This document shows positions 25,514-33,167 of a stretch of DNA of 64,000 nt, piece by piece. The DNA is from Corynebacterium minutissimum (GTDB lineage: Bacteria > Actinomycetota > Actinomycetes > Mycobacteriales > Mycobacteriaceae), in the NCBI RefSeq assembly GCF_016889765.1, contig NZ_CP069533.1, positions 1,364,001 to 1,428,000 of the forward strand, written 5' to 3'. The notes beneath the pieces are model-generated. The model saw nothing but the letters and a program-made list of their open reading frames with translations. It ran no database searches and was not told where the DNA came from. A program made the position numbers and the translations under genes. How positions within the stretch are numbered: the first letter of the stretch is position 1; every line of letters begins with the position of its first letter.

Positions 25514-26929
25514 CTAGTGCAGCTCGAGGCGGCGGGACATATCGGAGGCAAAGACGCCGGTCGGGTCAATCTCGTTGCGGGTCTTGAGCCAGCCTTCCAT
25601 GCCTGGGTACATCTTATGGAACTTCTCCGCCGAGGTGCGGGACTCCTTGGCCAAGTAGAGGCGGCCGCCAAACTCCATGACGCGGTCATCCAGATCGTCG
25701 AGGAAAGCACCCAGGCCCGGCTTGATGGGGAAGTCCACGCAGACGTTCCAGCCCGGCATCGGGTAAGACAGCGGAGCCTTGTTACCCGGGCCGAAGAGCT
25801 TAAACACGTTCAGGGCAGAGTAGTGACCGGACTTCTGCATGTCGCGGATGATGTCCTTGAAGGGCTCGACGGCGTCGGTCGGCACCACAAACTGGTACTG
25901 CAGGAAGCCGTTGGATCCGTAGCCACGGTTCCACTCGCCGATGAGATCCAGCGGCTGGTAGAACTGCGTGAGGTTCTTGACCTGGTTACGCGCCGGGGAA
26001 CCCATGAGGTAGTAAGCCTCACCGATGGCCATGAGGGACAGCTTGTTCATGGTGAAGTTCGGGAAGATATCCGGAACGGTCATCAGCTGCGGGGCGTTGA
26101 ACTTCAGCGGATCCTTCGCCAGCTTCGGGGCGAGCTCTTCCAGCTGTGCCAGCGTGGCCAGGGAACCACGGGAAATGGTGGAGCGGCCCAGCTTCGGCTC
26201 TGGGGAGATGACGTCGAACCAGGCAGAGGAATACGTGTAGTTGTGCTCCGAACCATCGGAGTGGAAGGCCACGGTCTCATCAAGATTGCTCGTGCGGTCG
26301 GTATCCGCGATGAAGTAGGCGGTCTCCGTCTTGGTCATCTTGATCTTGGCGCGCAGGATGATGCCGGTCAGGCCCATGCCACCGACGGTGGCCCAGAAGA
26401 GCTCGCCTGCCGGATCCTCATCCGAGCCTTCCGGGGTCAGATGCAGGACGCGGCCATCGGCAACGAGCAGCTCCATGGAGACGACGTGGTTGCCGAAGGA
26501 ACCTGCAGAGTGATGGTTCTTGCCGTGGATGTCCGGGCCAATTGCACCGCCGATGGTGACCTGGCGGGTACCGGGAAGAACAGGAACCCACAGGCCGTAG
26601 GGAAGGGCAGCCTTCATGAGCTGGTCCAGGGTGACGCCGCCGTCAACGTCAACGATGCCCGACTCCGGATCGATGGAGTGGATGTTGTTGAGGGCCTGCA
26701 TATCGATGACGAGGCCGCCGCCGTTCTGGGCGGGGTCACCGTAGGAGCGGCCCATGCCACGAGCGATGACACCGCGGCGCAGGTGGGATGGTTTATCGGC
26801 GTTGTCCTCAGCAACCTGGGCAACGGCGGTCTTGATGACGTCCACATCCGGCGTGGACAAGACATGAGCGGTCGACGGCGCAGTGCGGCCCCAACCGTAC
26901 AGGGACTTCTCAGTAGTATGCAGTTCCAT
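25514..26929 (-). CDS. dprE1: Decaprenylphosphoryl-beta-D-ribose oxidase DprE1
   Basis: 471 aa FAD enzyme of the VAO/aldonolactone-oxidase fold. The FAD-binding part includes ARGMGRSYGDPAQN and PGTRQVTIGGAIGPDIHGKN. It oxidises decaprenyl-phosphoryl-ribose to the 2-keto intermediate reduced by DprE2. The cysteine attacked by benzothiazinones in mycobacteria is kept (GWNVCVDFPI, Cys about residue 397). A purine-rich AGAAGAAGAG precedes the ATG and a GATAAT-like -10 lies about 20-35 nt upstream. First gene of the dprE1-dprE2-aftA-emb run. Confidence 0.94.
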   Translation of the reverse strand: MELHTTEKSLYGWGRTAPSTAHVLSTPDVDVIKTAVAQVAEDNADKPSHLRRGVIARGMGRSYGDPAQNGGGLVIDMQALNNIHSIDPESGIVDVDGGVTLDQLMKAALPYGLWVPVLPGTRQVTIGGAIGPDIHGKNHHSAGSFGNHVVSMELLVADGRVLHLTPEGSDEDPAGELFWATVGGMGLTGIILRAKIKMTKTETAYFIADTDRTSNLDETVAFHSDGSEHNYTYSSAWFDVISPEPKLGRSTISRGSLATLAQLEELAPKLAKDPLKFNAPQLMTVPDIFPNFTMNKLSLMAIGEAYYLMGSPARNQVKNLTQFYQPLDLIGEWNRGYGSNGFLQYQFVVPTDAVEPFKDIIRDMQKSGHYSALNVFKLFGPGNKAPLSYPMPGWNVCVDFPIKPGLGAFLDDLDDRVMEFGGRLYLAKESRTSAEKFHKMYPGMEGWLKTRNEIDPTGVFASDMSRRLELH

Positions 26930-27037
26930 CTCTTCTTCTTTTGACTCGATGTGATGGGTCGATTATCCACCCTACATAGCAACAGAGGCATATGGCGTGA
27001 GGGAAAACGTGAGATTAGGTACACATACAAAACTAAC

Positions 27038-27056
27038 CGGACAGGCGTACTGTCCG
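27038..27056 (-). terminator. Rho-independent terminator of the 27101-27379 gene
   Basis: Perfect inverted repeat CGGACAG-N5-CTGTCCG, followed on the minus strand by GTTAGTTTTG. It lies 45 bp downstream of the small minus-strand gene and upstream of the dprE1 promoter region. Confidence 0.65.
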
Positions 27057-27100
27057 ATTGCGCCCGTTTGGGTACAGGCTACGAGTCTAGGAATACGGAC

Positions 27101-27379
27101 TTAGTAAAGGTCCATGATGTCTCGGATCTCCTTGGGCAGTTCCTCTTGGCTCGTGATCTCCGGTCCCTCATACTCGCGGAGGATCTCGTATACCCGCGTC
27201 CGCGAGGCAGAATCGAGGATTGGCAGCTCTTCGGCGATGAGCCTGGTCATGAAACCGTCGAGAGGCAATGCGGTGTGCTCGGTGGCCAGAAAGTGGCCGT
27301 GGCGCTTATCGTCCTCAGCGCGGTCGTCGTGAGCCGCGCGCTGCGCCGGGGTGAGGTGCTCTTTCTTGGAGGAGTACAT
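27101..27379 (-). CDS. Small conserved-looking protein of unknown function
   Basis: 92 aa, charged, no membrane segment: N-terminal KKEHLTPAQRAAHDDRAEDDK is helical and strongly hydrophilic, while the C-terminal half (GFMTRLIAEELPILD, then RTRVYEILREYEGPE) looks like a folded helical domain. I do not recognise the family. The ATG has TAGGCT 7 nt upstream (leaderless), and this -10 lies inside a 15-bp perfect palindrome that also covers the divergent promoter. It has its own terminator. Confidence 0.75.
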   Translation of the reverse strand: MYSSKKEHLTPAQRAAHDDRAEDDKRHGHFLATEHTALPLDGFMTRLIAEELPILDSASRTRVYEILREYEGPEITSQEELPKEIRDIMDLY

Positions 27380-27381
27380 GC

Positions 27382-27407
27382 ACGGTAGCCTACCGTCCGC
27401 CTAAAGT
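27382..27407. promoter_or_regulatory. Palindromic operator in a divergent leaderless promoter region
   Basis: ACGGTAG-C-CTACCGT (27382-27396) is a perfect 15-bp palindrome. It contains the minus-strand -10 TAGGCT (27392-27387), and the plus-strand -10 TAAAGT (27402-27407) begins 6 bp further on. The position predicts that a bound dimer would block both divergent genes. Confidence 0.55.
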
Positions 27408-27415
27408 AGGGCGGT

Positions 27416-27838
27416 ATGACTTCTCCCAAGACCGATAATTACGCGCTGGATGACACCCTCGCTGGACGTATTACTCAAGCCGCGGCCGTGGGCATCATGA
27501 CCGCGTTTCCTGATTGGATCAAGAACAAGACCGCTTTGGTCTGCGCTTATGTGCTGTCCTTCCTCGGGTTCGGTGCGCTTGTAGCCTACGTCAACGCGGA
27601 GAGCCACGAGGACCAACCGGAGCCGGAGACTCCCGACGTCCCCGTGTGGGCCATCCCGGTTGCCTTCGGCATTCTGGTGCTTGGCGGCTGGCTTACCATC
27701 AAAACTCAGAAGAGCCTCGTGGGCTTCATTCGCCGCCGCGGAGTGTCCAAGCCATGGACTGTGTGGGGCGCCATCGGTGCTGCGCTCGTCTTCGTTCTGA
27801 GCGAGCTGGAGGCGCGCGAGAACGCCGCCCGCAACTAA
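27416..27838 (+). CDS. Small membrane protein of unknown function
   Basis: 140 aa with three predicted membrane helices: ALVCAYVLSFLGFGALVAYV, VWAIPVAFGILVLGGWLTI and WTVWGAIGAALVFVLSEL, and an acidic linker (ESHEDQPEPETPD) between the first two. I do not recognise a family. TAAAGT lies 8 nt before the ATG. The next gene starts 20 nt after the stop. Confidence 0.75.
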   Translation: MTSPKTDNYALDDTLAGRITQAAAVGIMTAFPDWIKNKTALVCAYVLSFLGFGALVAYVNAESHEDQPEPETPDVPVWAIPVAFGILVLGGWLTIKTQKSLVGFIRRRGVSKPWTVWGAIGAALVFVLSELEARENAARN

Positions 27839-27858
27839 AAATGCGTATGGTGGGGCCC

Positions 27859-28734
27859 ATGAGCTCAAAGGTCACAGATCTGGCGCAGGTCCGCGCCGAT
27901 CGTGGCGACGCCGCTCGCACCCTGCTCTGCCAGGTCTCCAACGTTCGCGCCGATGCCGAAGTGCACCGGCAGATTGGTTTCTCTGACGCGTTAACGCTCA
28001 CCGAGCTTCACCACATCCTCGAAGTGTGCTTTGGCCTGCCGGAAGAAAATTCTCCGTGGCACTTCTTCGAACACCACGACGCCCGCGGCGAGCGCATTGA
28101 TCCACATCACACCGTGCGCGAATTTCTCCGCCGCGAAGGCGAGCAGATGGATTATGCCTGGGGGCTGTGGGACTTCGAGGTTGTTGTGGTCGAGACCTAC
28201 CCGCGCGATGGCGGCACCCCTGAGGCTCTCTGCGTGGGCGGCTCTGGTTCTTTCCACACGCCGTTTGATCTCACCGCTGTTAATGCGGAACTCACGGGTC
28301 AAGAAACCATCGACGAGGTCCTCGAACTTGTCGTCGCCCCTGTCCGCGCGCTCATTGAGCGCACCCGGCTCTACGACTTCGTCCCGCTCCTCCAAGCGCT
28401 AGACCTGCATCGCGACATAGCCGTCGATGCCCCCACACTTAGCCAATTGCGCACGTTGCCACGTGAGGTCACCAACGAGGGCACGGATGCCTTCTGGTCT
28501 ATGGCTCTGGCGCTGTCCTGTATGGGCGGCCGTGAGCTGACGGATTCCGTTGTGGAAACGTCGATGGCGGCGCTGGGCTGGGTCGATGATAATGGCGAGG
28601 AGCTTCGCGGCCCTGAGATCCGTGACTTGTGCTCTGCATCCCTTGACGTCTTGGCGTCCTTAGGAGCCTATGGCGTGAATGCCGCCGCGCCGGTAGATCG
28701 CTTGGACATTTACCGTGCCCTTGTGCGCGGGTAG
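27859..28734 (+). CDS. Protein with plasmid pRiA4b ORF-3-like domain
   Basis: 291 aa. The N-terminal half resembles the pRiA4b ORF-3 (IS1096 TnpR-like) fold: VHRQIGFSDALTLTELHHIL followed by VCFGLPEENSPWHFFEH, the LHxxIQxxFGWxxxHLHxF pattern. The C-terminal half is helical and unassigned. Function of the family is unknown. Three in-frame ATGs exist (27841, 27847, 27859); the last has TATGGT exactly 7 nt upstream and is preferred (leaderless). Confidence 0.7.
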   Translation: MSSKVTDLAQVRADRGDAARTLLCQVSNVRADAEVHRQIGFSDALTLTELHHILEVCFGLPEENSPWHFFEHHDARGERIDPHHTVREFLRREGEQMDYAWGLWDFEVVVVETYPRDGGTPEALCVGGSGSFHTPFDLTAVNAELTGQETIDEVLELVVAPVRALIERTRLYDFVPLLQALDLHRDIAVDAPTLSQLRTLPREVTNEGTDAFWSMALALSCMGGRELTDSVVETSMAALGWVDDNGEELRGPEIRDLCSASLDVLASLGAYGVNAAAPVDRLDIYRALVRG

Positions 28735-28745
28735 AGTATTCGGCC

Positions 28746-29168
28746 GTGACTAAACCAACCTCGACCGGTGACTCCACTCTGAAGACGCAGCTCGTCCGCT
28801 TCGTCTCCGTCGGTGTCTTCACCGCAGCCATTGATTATGGCCTCACCTTATTCCTTACTTATCTCGGCCTGCACCGTTCGCTTGCCAAGGCCATCGGCTG
28901 GGTCTTTGGCACCATCGCAGCCTACGTGGCTAATGCTCGGTGGACCTTTGGCGCACAGGTTTCCGGCCGTACCGCCGGTGCAGTGGGCATGCTCTATCTA
29001 TCCACCTTCGCGGTGCAGAACTTCCTCTACTGGGTGCTCAACGCTCCTCTTATTAGCGTGGGCTTTGAGGGTGCCCTCAAAGACACCATTGCTTTCGTCA
29101 TCGCGCAGGGCGTGGCAACGGTGACCAACTTCGCTATTCAGCGCGTATTCATTTTCAAGGGCAAGTAA
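28746..29168 (+). CDS. GtrA-family membrane protein 1
   Basis: 140 aa, GTG start, four membrane helices. The N-terminal FVSVGVFTAAIDYGL and ANARWTFGAQ are the GtrA/DPMS hallmark (FxxVGxxxxxxxxxL and N-x-x-WTF). GtrA proteins are thought to help move or use polyprenyl-phosphate sugars in cell-surface glycosylation. A second GtrA gene follows 10 nt downstream and glfT1 lies convergently behind it, so a role in cell-envelope polysaccharide is plausible. Confidence 0.85.
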   Translation: MTKPTSTGDSTLKTQLVRFVSVGVFTAAIDYGLTLFLTYLGLHRSLAKAIGWVFGTIAAYVANARWTFGAQVSGRTAGAVGMLYLSTFAVQNFLYWVLNAPLISVGFEGALKDTIAFVIAQGVATVTNFAIQRVFIFKGK

Positions 29169-29178
29169 ACTCCCTGCT

Positions 29179-29637
29179 ATGCCCACTCGCGCCGAACGCC
29201 TCTCCCAGTCGAATTCCCTGCATGCGCAGGGCGCGAAGTTCGCTATCACGGGAGCAATCGCCGCGGTTATCGACGTCTCCATTACCTGGCTCTTCCAAAT
29301 CGGCTTGGACTTGTTTGGCGATGTGGTGTCTCGCACCATCGGTTTTTCCGTCGGCACCCTCGTGGCGTACTTGCTTAATCGGCGGTGGACCTTCAACGCG
29401 AATGCGTCGAAGCGTCGCTTTGCGGCCGTTATCGCTACCTACGCCATGACTTATGCGATCAATATCCTTCTGTATCGCTGGGCGTTTCCCTTCTTCGACC
29501 ACAACCTGGAATGGCCCTCCTCGTGGGCGCTAGCCGTGGCTTTCGTCATTGCGCAGGGAACGGCGACAATTATCAACTTCCTTGTGCAGCGCTGGGTCAT
29601 TTTCCGCAGCACGCGGAAATCCTTTGAAGTGGACTAA
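29179..29637 (+). CDS. GtrA-family membrane protein 2
   Basis: 152 aa, four membrane helices. FAITGAIAAVIDVSITWLF and LLNRRWTFNAN are the GtrA signatures; the C-terminal NFLVQRWVIFRS repeats the N-x-x-x-QR-x-x-xF element of the first copy. The pair is probably cotranscribed. Paralogy between the two is modest, so they may form a heteromer or serve different lipid-linked sugars. Confidence 0.85.
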   Translation: MPTRAERLSQSNSLHAQGAKFAITGAIAAVIDVSITWLFQIGLDLFGDVVSRTIGFSVGTLVAYLLNRRWTFNANASKRRFAAVIATYAMTYAINILLYRWAFPFFDHNLEWPSSWALAVAFVIAQGTATIINFLVQRWVIFRSTRKSFEVD

Positions 29638-29645
29638 AGCGGGGT

Positions 29646-30551
29646 TTAGGGGCGGCGGAAGTCTTCCTTGCGGCCACGGTTGTGCAGGCGCAGCCACTCC
29701 ATAAAGCCCTTGACATCATGCTGCTGGACAAGGAAAAACCAGCCAAAGCGCGCGAACTCCTGTGGCAGGAGCTTGCGCATTCCGCGCTGCCACAGCAGGT
29801 AGCCGCGGTTGCGGTAAGTGAAGAAGCGCTTGAACTCGCCTTCCGGGTACTGAGTGTGCATTTTTCCACCGAGGATGGGCTTGAACTCATCGGAGCCGTC
29901 CGGGTGGAGGTAGCTCGTGGTCAGCGCGGTGCCGAAGCTCAAGCCTGAGTTGACCAGGCGGCGGTGGTACTCCACTTCATCGCCGCGGATGAATAGGCGG
30001 TAGTCCGGCACACCGATGATCTCCATGGCCTCAGCGGAGATCAGCGCGCCATTGAAGAGGGAGGCGATGCCGGGGAGAAAATCACCTTCGAGCTCGCTCA
30101 TGTAGCGCCGCCACACTAGACCCTGGCGCAGTGGGAAAGCCAGTTTGGCGGGCTCGTTGATGTTGCACACGGCGGGGGAGACCTCGTGCAGGCTGTTTTC
30201 TTCCGCGACGCGGTAGAGCTCCTCCAGCACGTGGTGGTCGGCAGGACGGCCGTCATCATCCGCGCACCACACCGCGTCTGCACCCAGGGCGAGTGCGGTG
30301 AGGAAGCCCAGCGCGAAGCCGCCCGCGCCGCCGAGGTTGGTTTCGGAAGGCACGTAGACGGCGCGTTTGCCGGCCAGTTCGTGGAGTAAATCCTCCACGG
30401 CTTGTTCCGCGCCGTTATCCACCACGATGACCCACTGCACCGGATGCGTCTGGTTCACCACCTGCTCAAGGGAAGCGCGCAGCAGCTCCACGCGCTGGTG
30501 GGTGACGATCACAGCGGCCGTCGTTCCGGCCTGGGACAAGGTGGCAGTCAT
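29646..30551 (-). CDS. glfT1: Galactofuranosyltransferase GlfT1
   Basis: 301 aa GT2-family (GT-A) enzyme. TAAVIVTHQRVELL begins the nucleotide-binding fold, WCADDDGRP is the D-x-D metal motif, and FIRGDEVEYHRR is the conserved catalytic region of actinobacterial galactofuranosyltransferases. It adds the first galactofuranose residues to the decaprenyl-PP-GlcNAc-rhamnose linker of arabinogalactan. The gene is near wzt/wzm, as in mycobacteria (Rv3781-Rv3783 region). ATG 30551 is chosen with a weak CACAAT -10 7 nt upstream; ATG 30560 is an alternative. Confidence 0.88.
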   Translation of the reverse strand: MTATLSQAGTTAAVIVTHQRVELLRASLEQVVNQTHPVQWVIVVDNGAEQAVEDLLHELAGKRAVYVPSETNLGGAGGFALGFLTALALGADAVWCADDDGRPADHHVLEELYRVAEENSLHEVSPAVCNINEPAKLAFPLRQGLVWRRYMSELEGDFLPGIASLFNGALISAEAMEIIGVPDYRLFIRGDEVEYHRRLVNSGLSFGTALTTSYLHPDGSDEFKPILGGKMHTQYPEGEFKRFFTYRNRGYLLWQRGMRKLLPQEFARFGWFFLVQQHDVKGFMEWLRLHNRGRKEDFRRP

Positions 30552-30593
30552 GCGCTCCATTGTGCCACCCGTGCTGAGTTATACGATGTTGCC

Positions 30594-31199
30594 ATGACCG
30601 TGAGAAGCGTTGAAGATATGTGGGCTCCATTCAAACTCACTGTGCGGGTCGGCAAGCTGACGCTGCGGGTTCTGCGCGACAGTGACATTGCCGCTATCCA
30701 TGGCGTTACCGCTGCTGAAATTTTTGGTGAGCCGCTTCCGGAGTACACGTTCCCGTGGTTGAACGAGAAACCTGATCCGAGCTTTCGGTGGGCGCATCGA
30801 GCACAGATGTCCCCGGAAGAATGGTCGCTCGACTTCGGAGTGCATCTTGATGGTGAGATCATCGGCTCGGTGGATCTGCGGGCGCAGGATTTCTCCGATA
30901 ACCATGAGGTCGAAACAGGTTCGTGGATCTACCACCGCCTTCAGGGCCGCGGCATTGGTACGCAGATCCGTCATGCCGCTGCAGTCTTCTGCTTTGAGTA
31001 CTTGGGTGCATGCCAGCTGCGCTCCGAGTGGGAGCCGGGAAATGAAGCTTCCCAGGCGGTATCACGCAAGCTGGGCTACACCATCGAAGGCAACAAGGCA
31101 GTGCTGCGCAAAGAGGATTACCAGCCGGGGCCGGAAGTGACTGTCAGTGGCATGACCGAGGAGCTGGGTGCGATGCTCGGGGTGAGGTGCCCTAAGTGA
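30594..31199 (+). CDS. GNAT-family N-acetyltransferase (RimJ/RimL-like)
   Basis: 201 aa. LTLRVLRDSDIAAIHG opens a RimJ/RimL-type acetyltransferase_3 domain; SWIYHRLQGRGIGTQIRHAA is the acetyl-CoA motif A (Q/R-x-x-G-x-G) and NEASQAVSRKLGYT is the conserved C-terminal helix. Substrate unknown, possibly protein N-terminal or an amino compound. TACGAT lies 6 nt before the ATG at 30594. It is divergent from glfT1 and interrupts the usual glfT1-wzt adjacency. Confidence 0.85.
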   Translation: MTVRSVEDMWAPFKLTVRVGKLTLRVLRDSDIAAIHGVTAAEIFGEPLPEYTFPWLNEKPDPSFRWAHRAQMSPEEWSLDFGVHLDGEIIGSVDLRAQDFSDNHEVETGSWIYHRLQGRGIGTQIRHAAAVFCFEYLGACQLRSEWEPGNEASQAVSRKLGYTIEGNKAVLRKEDYQPGPEVTVSGMTEELGAMLGVRCPK

Positions 31200-31268
31200 C
31201 GAAAGTTTGGTCAGCCATTCGCTGAGGGCCGGCAAGATTGGCAGCTAGGGCAGTAGGAACAGCGAGGA

Positions 31269-31309
31269 TTTCGTGAAAACAAGTGAATAGTTGCCTGTTT
31301 TCACGGAAA
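31269..31309. terminator. Bidirectional terminator hairpin
   Basis: TTTCGTGAAAACA (31269-31281) pairs with TGTTTTCACGGAAA (31296-31309) with one bulged/mismatched base and a 14-nt loop. It sits between the convergent GNAT and wzt genes, ending 1 nt before the wzt stop codon, and has T/A runs on both sides. Confidence 0.7.
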
Positions 31310-31310
31310 C

Positions 31311-32108
31311 TTAGGCGTTCTCCTCGTTATCGAAGCGCTTGCGCAGATCGCGAACATACTCGCCAACCTCGGGCCCCTCGTACTCGCCCACGACGTCGGA
31401 GACCTCGCCCACCGACCGAATCTGACCGTGGTCGATCCACAGCGCGGTATCGCACAGCTGCGCCAAGAAGTCATTGGAGTGGGAAGCAAAAACCAGGATG
31501 CCGGAGCGCTTCACCAGGTCCTGGAGGCGCACGCGGGCCTTGGCCATGAAGGCGGCATCGACGGCGCCAATGCCTTCGTCGAGAAGCAGGATCTCCGGCT
31601 CAATGGAGGTCACCACGCCCAGCGCCAGGCGCACGCGCATACCCGTGGAGTAGGTGCGCAGCGGCATGGAGAGGTAATCACCCAGCTCAGAGAACTCGGC
31701 AATCTCATCCATCTTGGCCTTCATCTGCTTGATGGTCTGGCCCAAGAAGAGGCCGCGGATGATGATGTTGTCGTAGCCGGAGACCTCCGGGTCCATGCCC
31801 ACGCCCAAGTCGAAGACGGGAGCCACGCGCCCGCGCACATCGGCCGCGCCGCGAGTCGGCTCATAGATGCCGGAGAGCAGGCGCAGCAGAGTGGTTTTAC
31901 CCGCGCCGTTGTGGCCAACGAGCCCCACGCGGTCACCTTCGCGCAGGTGGAGGTTGATGTCTTTAAGTGCTTCAACCATGACCACGTTCTGGTCATTCTT
32001 GCCAATGGAGCCACCAGCGGTGGAGAGCATTGCCTTCTTCAGCGAACGGGACTTGGCATCAAAGATGGGAAAGTCCACGCAAGCGTTATACGTATCAATG
32101 GAAACCAT
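31311..32108 (-). CDS. wzt: Polysaccharide ABC exporter, ATP-binding protein (Wzt/RfbE-like)
   Basis: 265 aa. Walker A GHNGAGKTT, the C-loop YSTGMRVRLALG, Walker B EILLLDEGI and the H-loop ASHSNDF are all present. The sequence has the length of the short Wzt type without a carbohydrate-binding tail. With the permease upstream it probably exports the lipid-linked galactan precursor of arabinogalactan across the membrane. AAAGGA lies 6 nt before the ATG at 32108; the permease gene ends 12 nt upstream. Confidence 0.9.
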   Translation of the reverse strand: MVSIDTYNACVDFPIFDAKSRSLKKAMLSTAGGSIGKNDQNVVMVEALKDINLHLREGDRVGLVGHNGAGKTTLLRLLSGIYEPTRGAADVRGRVAPVFDLGVGMDPEVSGYDNIIIRGLFLGQTIKQMKAKMDEIAEFSELGDYLSMPLRTYSTGMRVRLALGVVTSIEPEILLLDEGIGAVDAAFMAKARVRLQDLVKRSGILVFASHSNDFLAQLCDTALWIDHGQIRSVGEVSDVVGEYEGPEVGEYVRDLRKRFDNEENA

Positions 32109-32120
32109 GGACAATCCTTT

Positions 32121-33011
32121 CTAGACCCAGTAGGAGACGCGGAAGCGCCACTGACGCATGGCCAAACCGGAAATGAGCAGGCCGACGACGGTGCAGCCCA
32201 TGACGATGAACCAGTGATAGGCCGGCACGTGCACACCGATGAGCGGGCCACGGACAATCTCCATGTAGTGATACAGCGGGTTGAGCTCCGCAATACGCGC
32301 ACGGCTCGCCACGGCTTCGCCCTGTTCTTTGAGCGTGCTCGTCATCCACACGATCGGCGTGACGTAAAAGAGCAGCTGTGTCAGAGCCTCCAGTAGCGGG
32401 GCGACGTCACGGAAACGAGTGGCGATGATGCCGAAGAACATGGCGACCCACACGCCGTTGACCAGCAGGAGTGCAAAGGCTGGGATACACAGGAAGAACT
32501 CCCAGCCCAGGCTGCGCGGGAAGATAATGATGAGCAGCAGCCAAATGATGAGGTTGTGGCCCAAGAAGAGGGTCTGCCGCCACACTAGGCGGTAGACGTG
32601 GACCGAAAGTGGCGCAGGCAGCTGCTTAATCAGACCCTCGTTTTCAATGAAGACGGTGGCGCCTTCCTTGATGGCACCCGAGATGAAGTTCCACATGATC
32701 AGGCCCACGGTCACGTGGGGCAGGAACTCCGCCACTGGGATCTGGAAGAGCATGGAGTACAGCAGGCCCAGGGCCGCGGCCATGACACCGGTGGCGATGG
32801 TGATCCAGAAAGGACCCAGTACCGAGCGGCGGTAGCGCTGCTTGATGTCTTGGATGCCCAGCTTGAACCACAGCTCGCGCTGGCGAGCGCCTTGCAACAG
32901 GTCGGCGAAGGCCGCCGACATGGTCATGGAACGCGAGGCAGGCTCCTCGCCGGGTGCAGGCGCGGAGGTCATGCGGGCGACGTCGTCACGCAGGTTTTTC
33001 TTGTCTTGCAC
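32121..33011 (-). CDS. wzm: Polysaccharide ABC exporter, permease (Wzm/RfbD-like)
   Basis: 296 aa with six membrane helices of the ABC-2 type. IKQRYRRSVLGPFWITIATGVMA-type N-terminal motif (split here as IKQRYRRSVLGPFWI) and LLFYVTPIVWMTS near the fifth helix are typical. The GTG at 33011 is chosen because TAGGGT (33024-33019) lies exactly 7 nt upstream, which implies a leaderless mRNA; an ATG at 32972 would remove 13 residues. Forms the exporter with the downstream ATPase. Confidence 0.88.
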   Translation of the reverse strand: MQDKKNLRDDVARMTSAPAPGEEPASRSMTMSAAFADLLQGARQRELWFKLGIQDIKQRYRRSVLGPFWITIATGVMAAALGLLYSMLFQIPVAEFLPHVTVGLIMWNFISGAIKEGATVFIENEGLIKQLPAPLSVHVYRLVWRQTLFLGHNLIIWLLLIIIFPRSLGWEFFLCIPAFALLLVNGVWVAMFFGIIATRFRDVAPLLEALTQLLFYVTPIVWMTSTLKEQGEAVASRARIAELNPLYHYMEIVRGPLIGVHVPAYHWFIVMGCTVVGLLISGLAMRQWRFRVSYWV

Positions 33012-33167
33012 GCCCTTCACCCTAGCGCGCACGTCCGCCAAACACCTACACACACGCCCGCCACCTGCGAAAACATCGACGAGCTGGGAAAATCTCGGGT
33101 TAGGAAAGATTTACGTGGGGAGTATAGAGTAGGGAGTCGATCGGACGATATGAGAAAGGGCCGCAGC

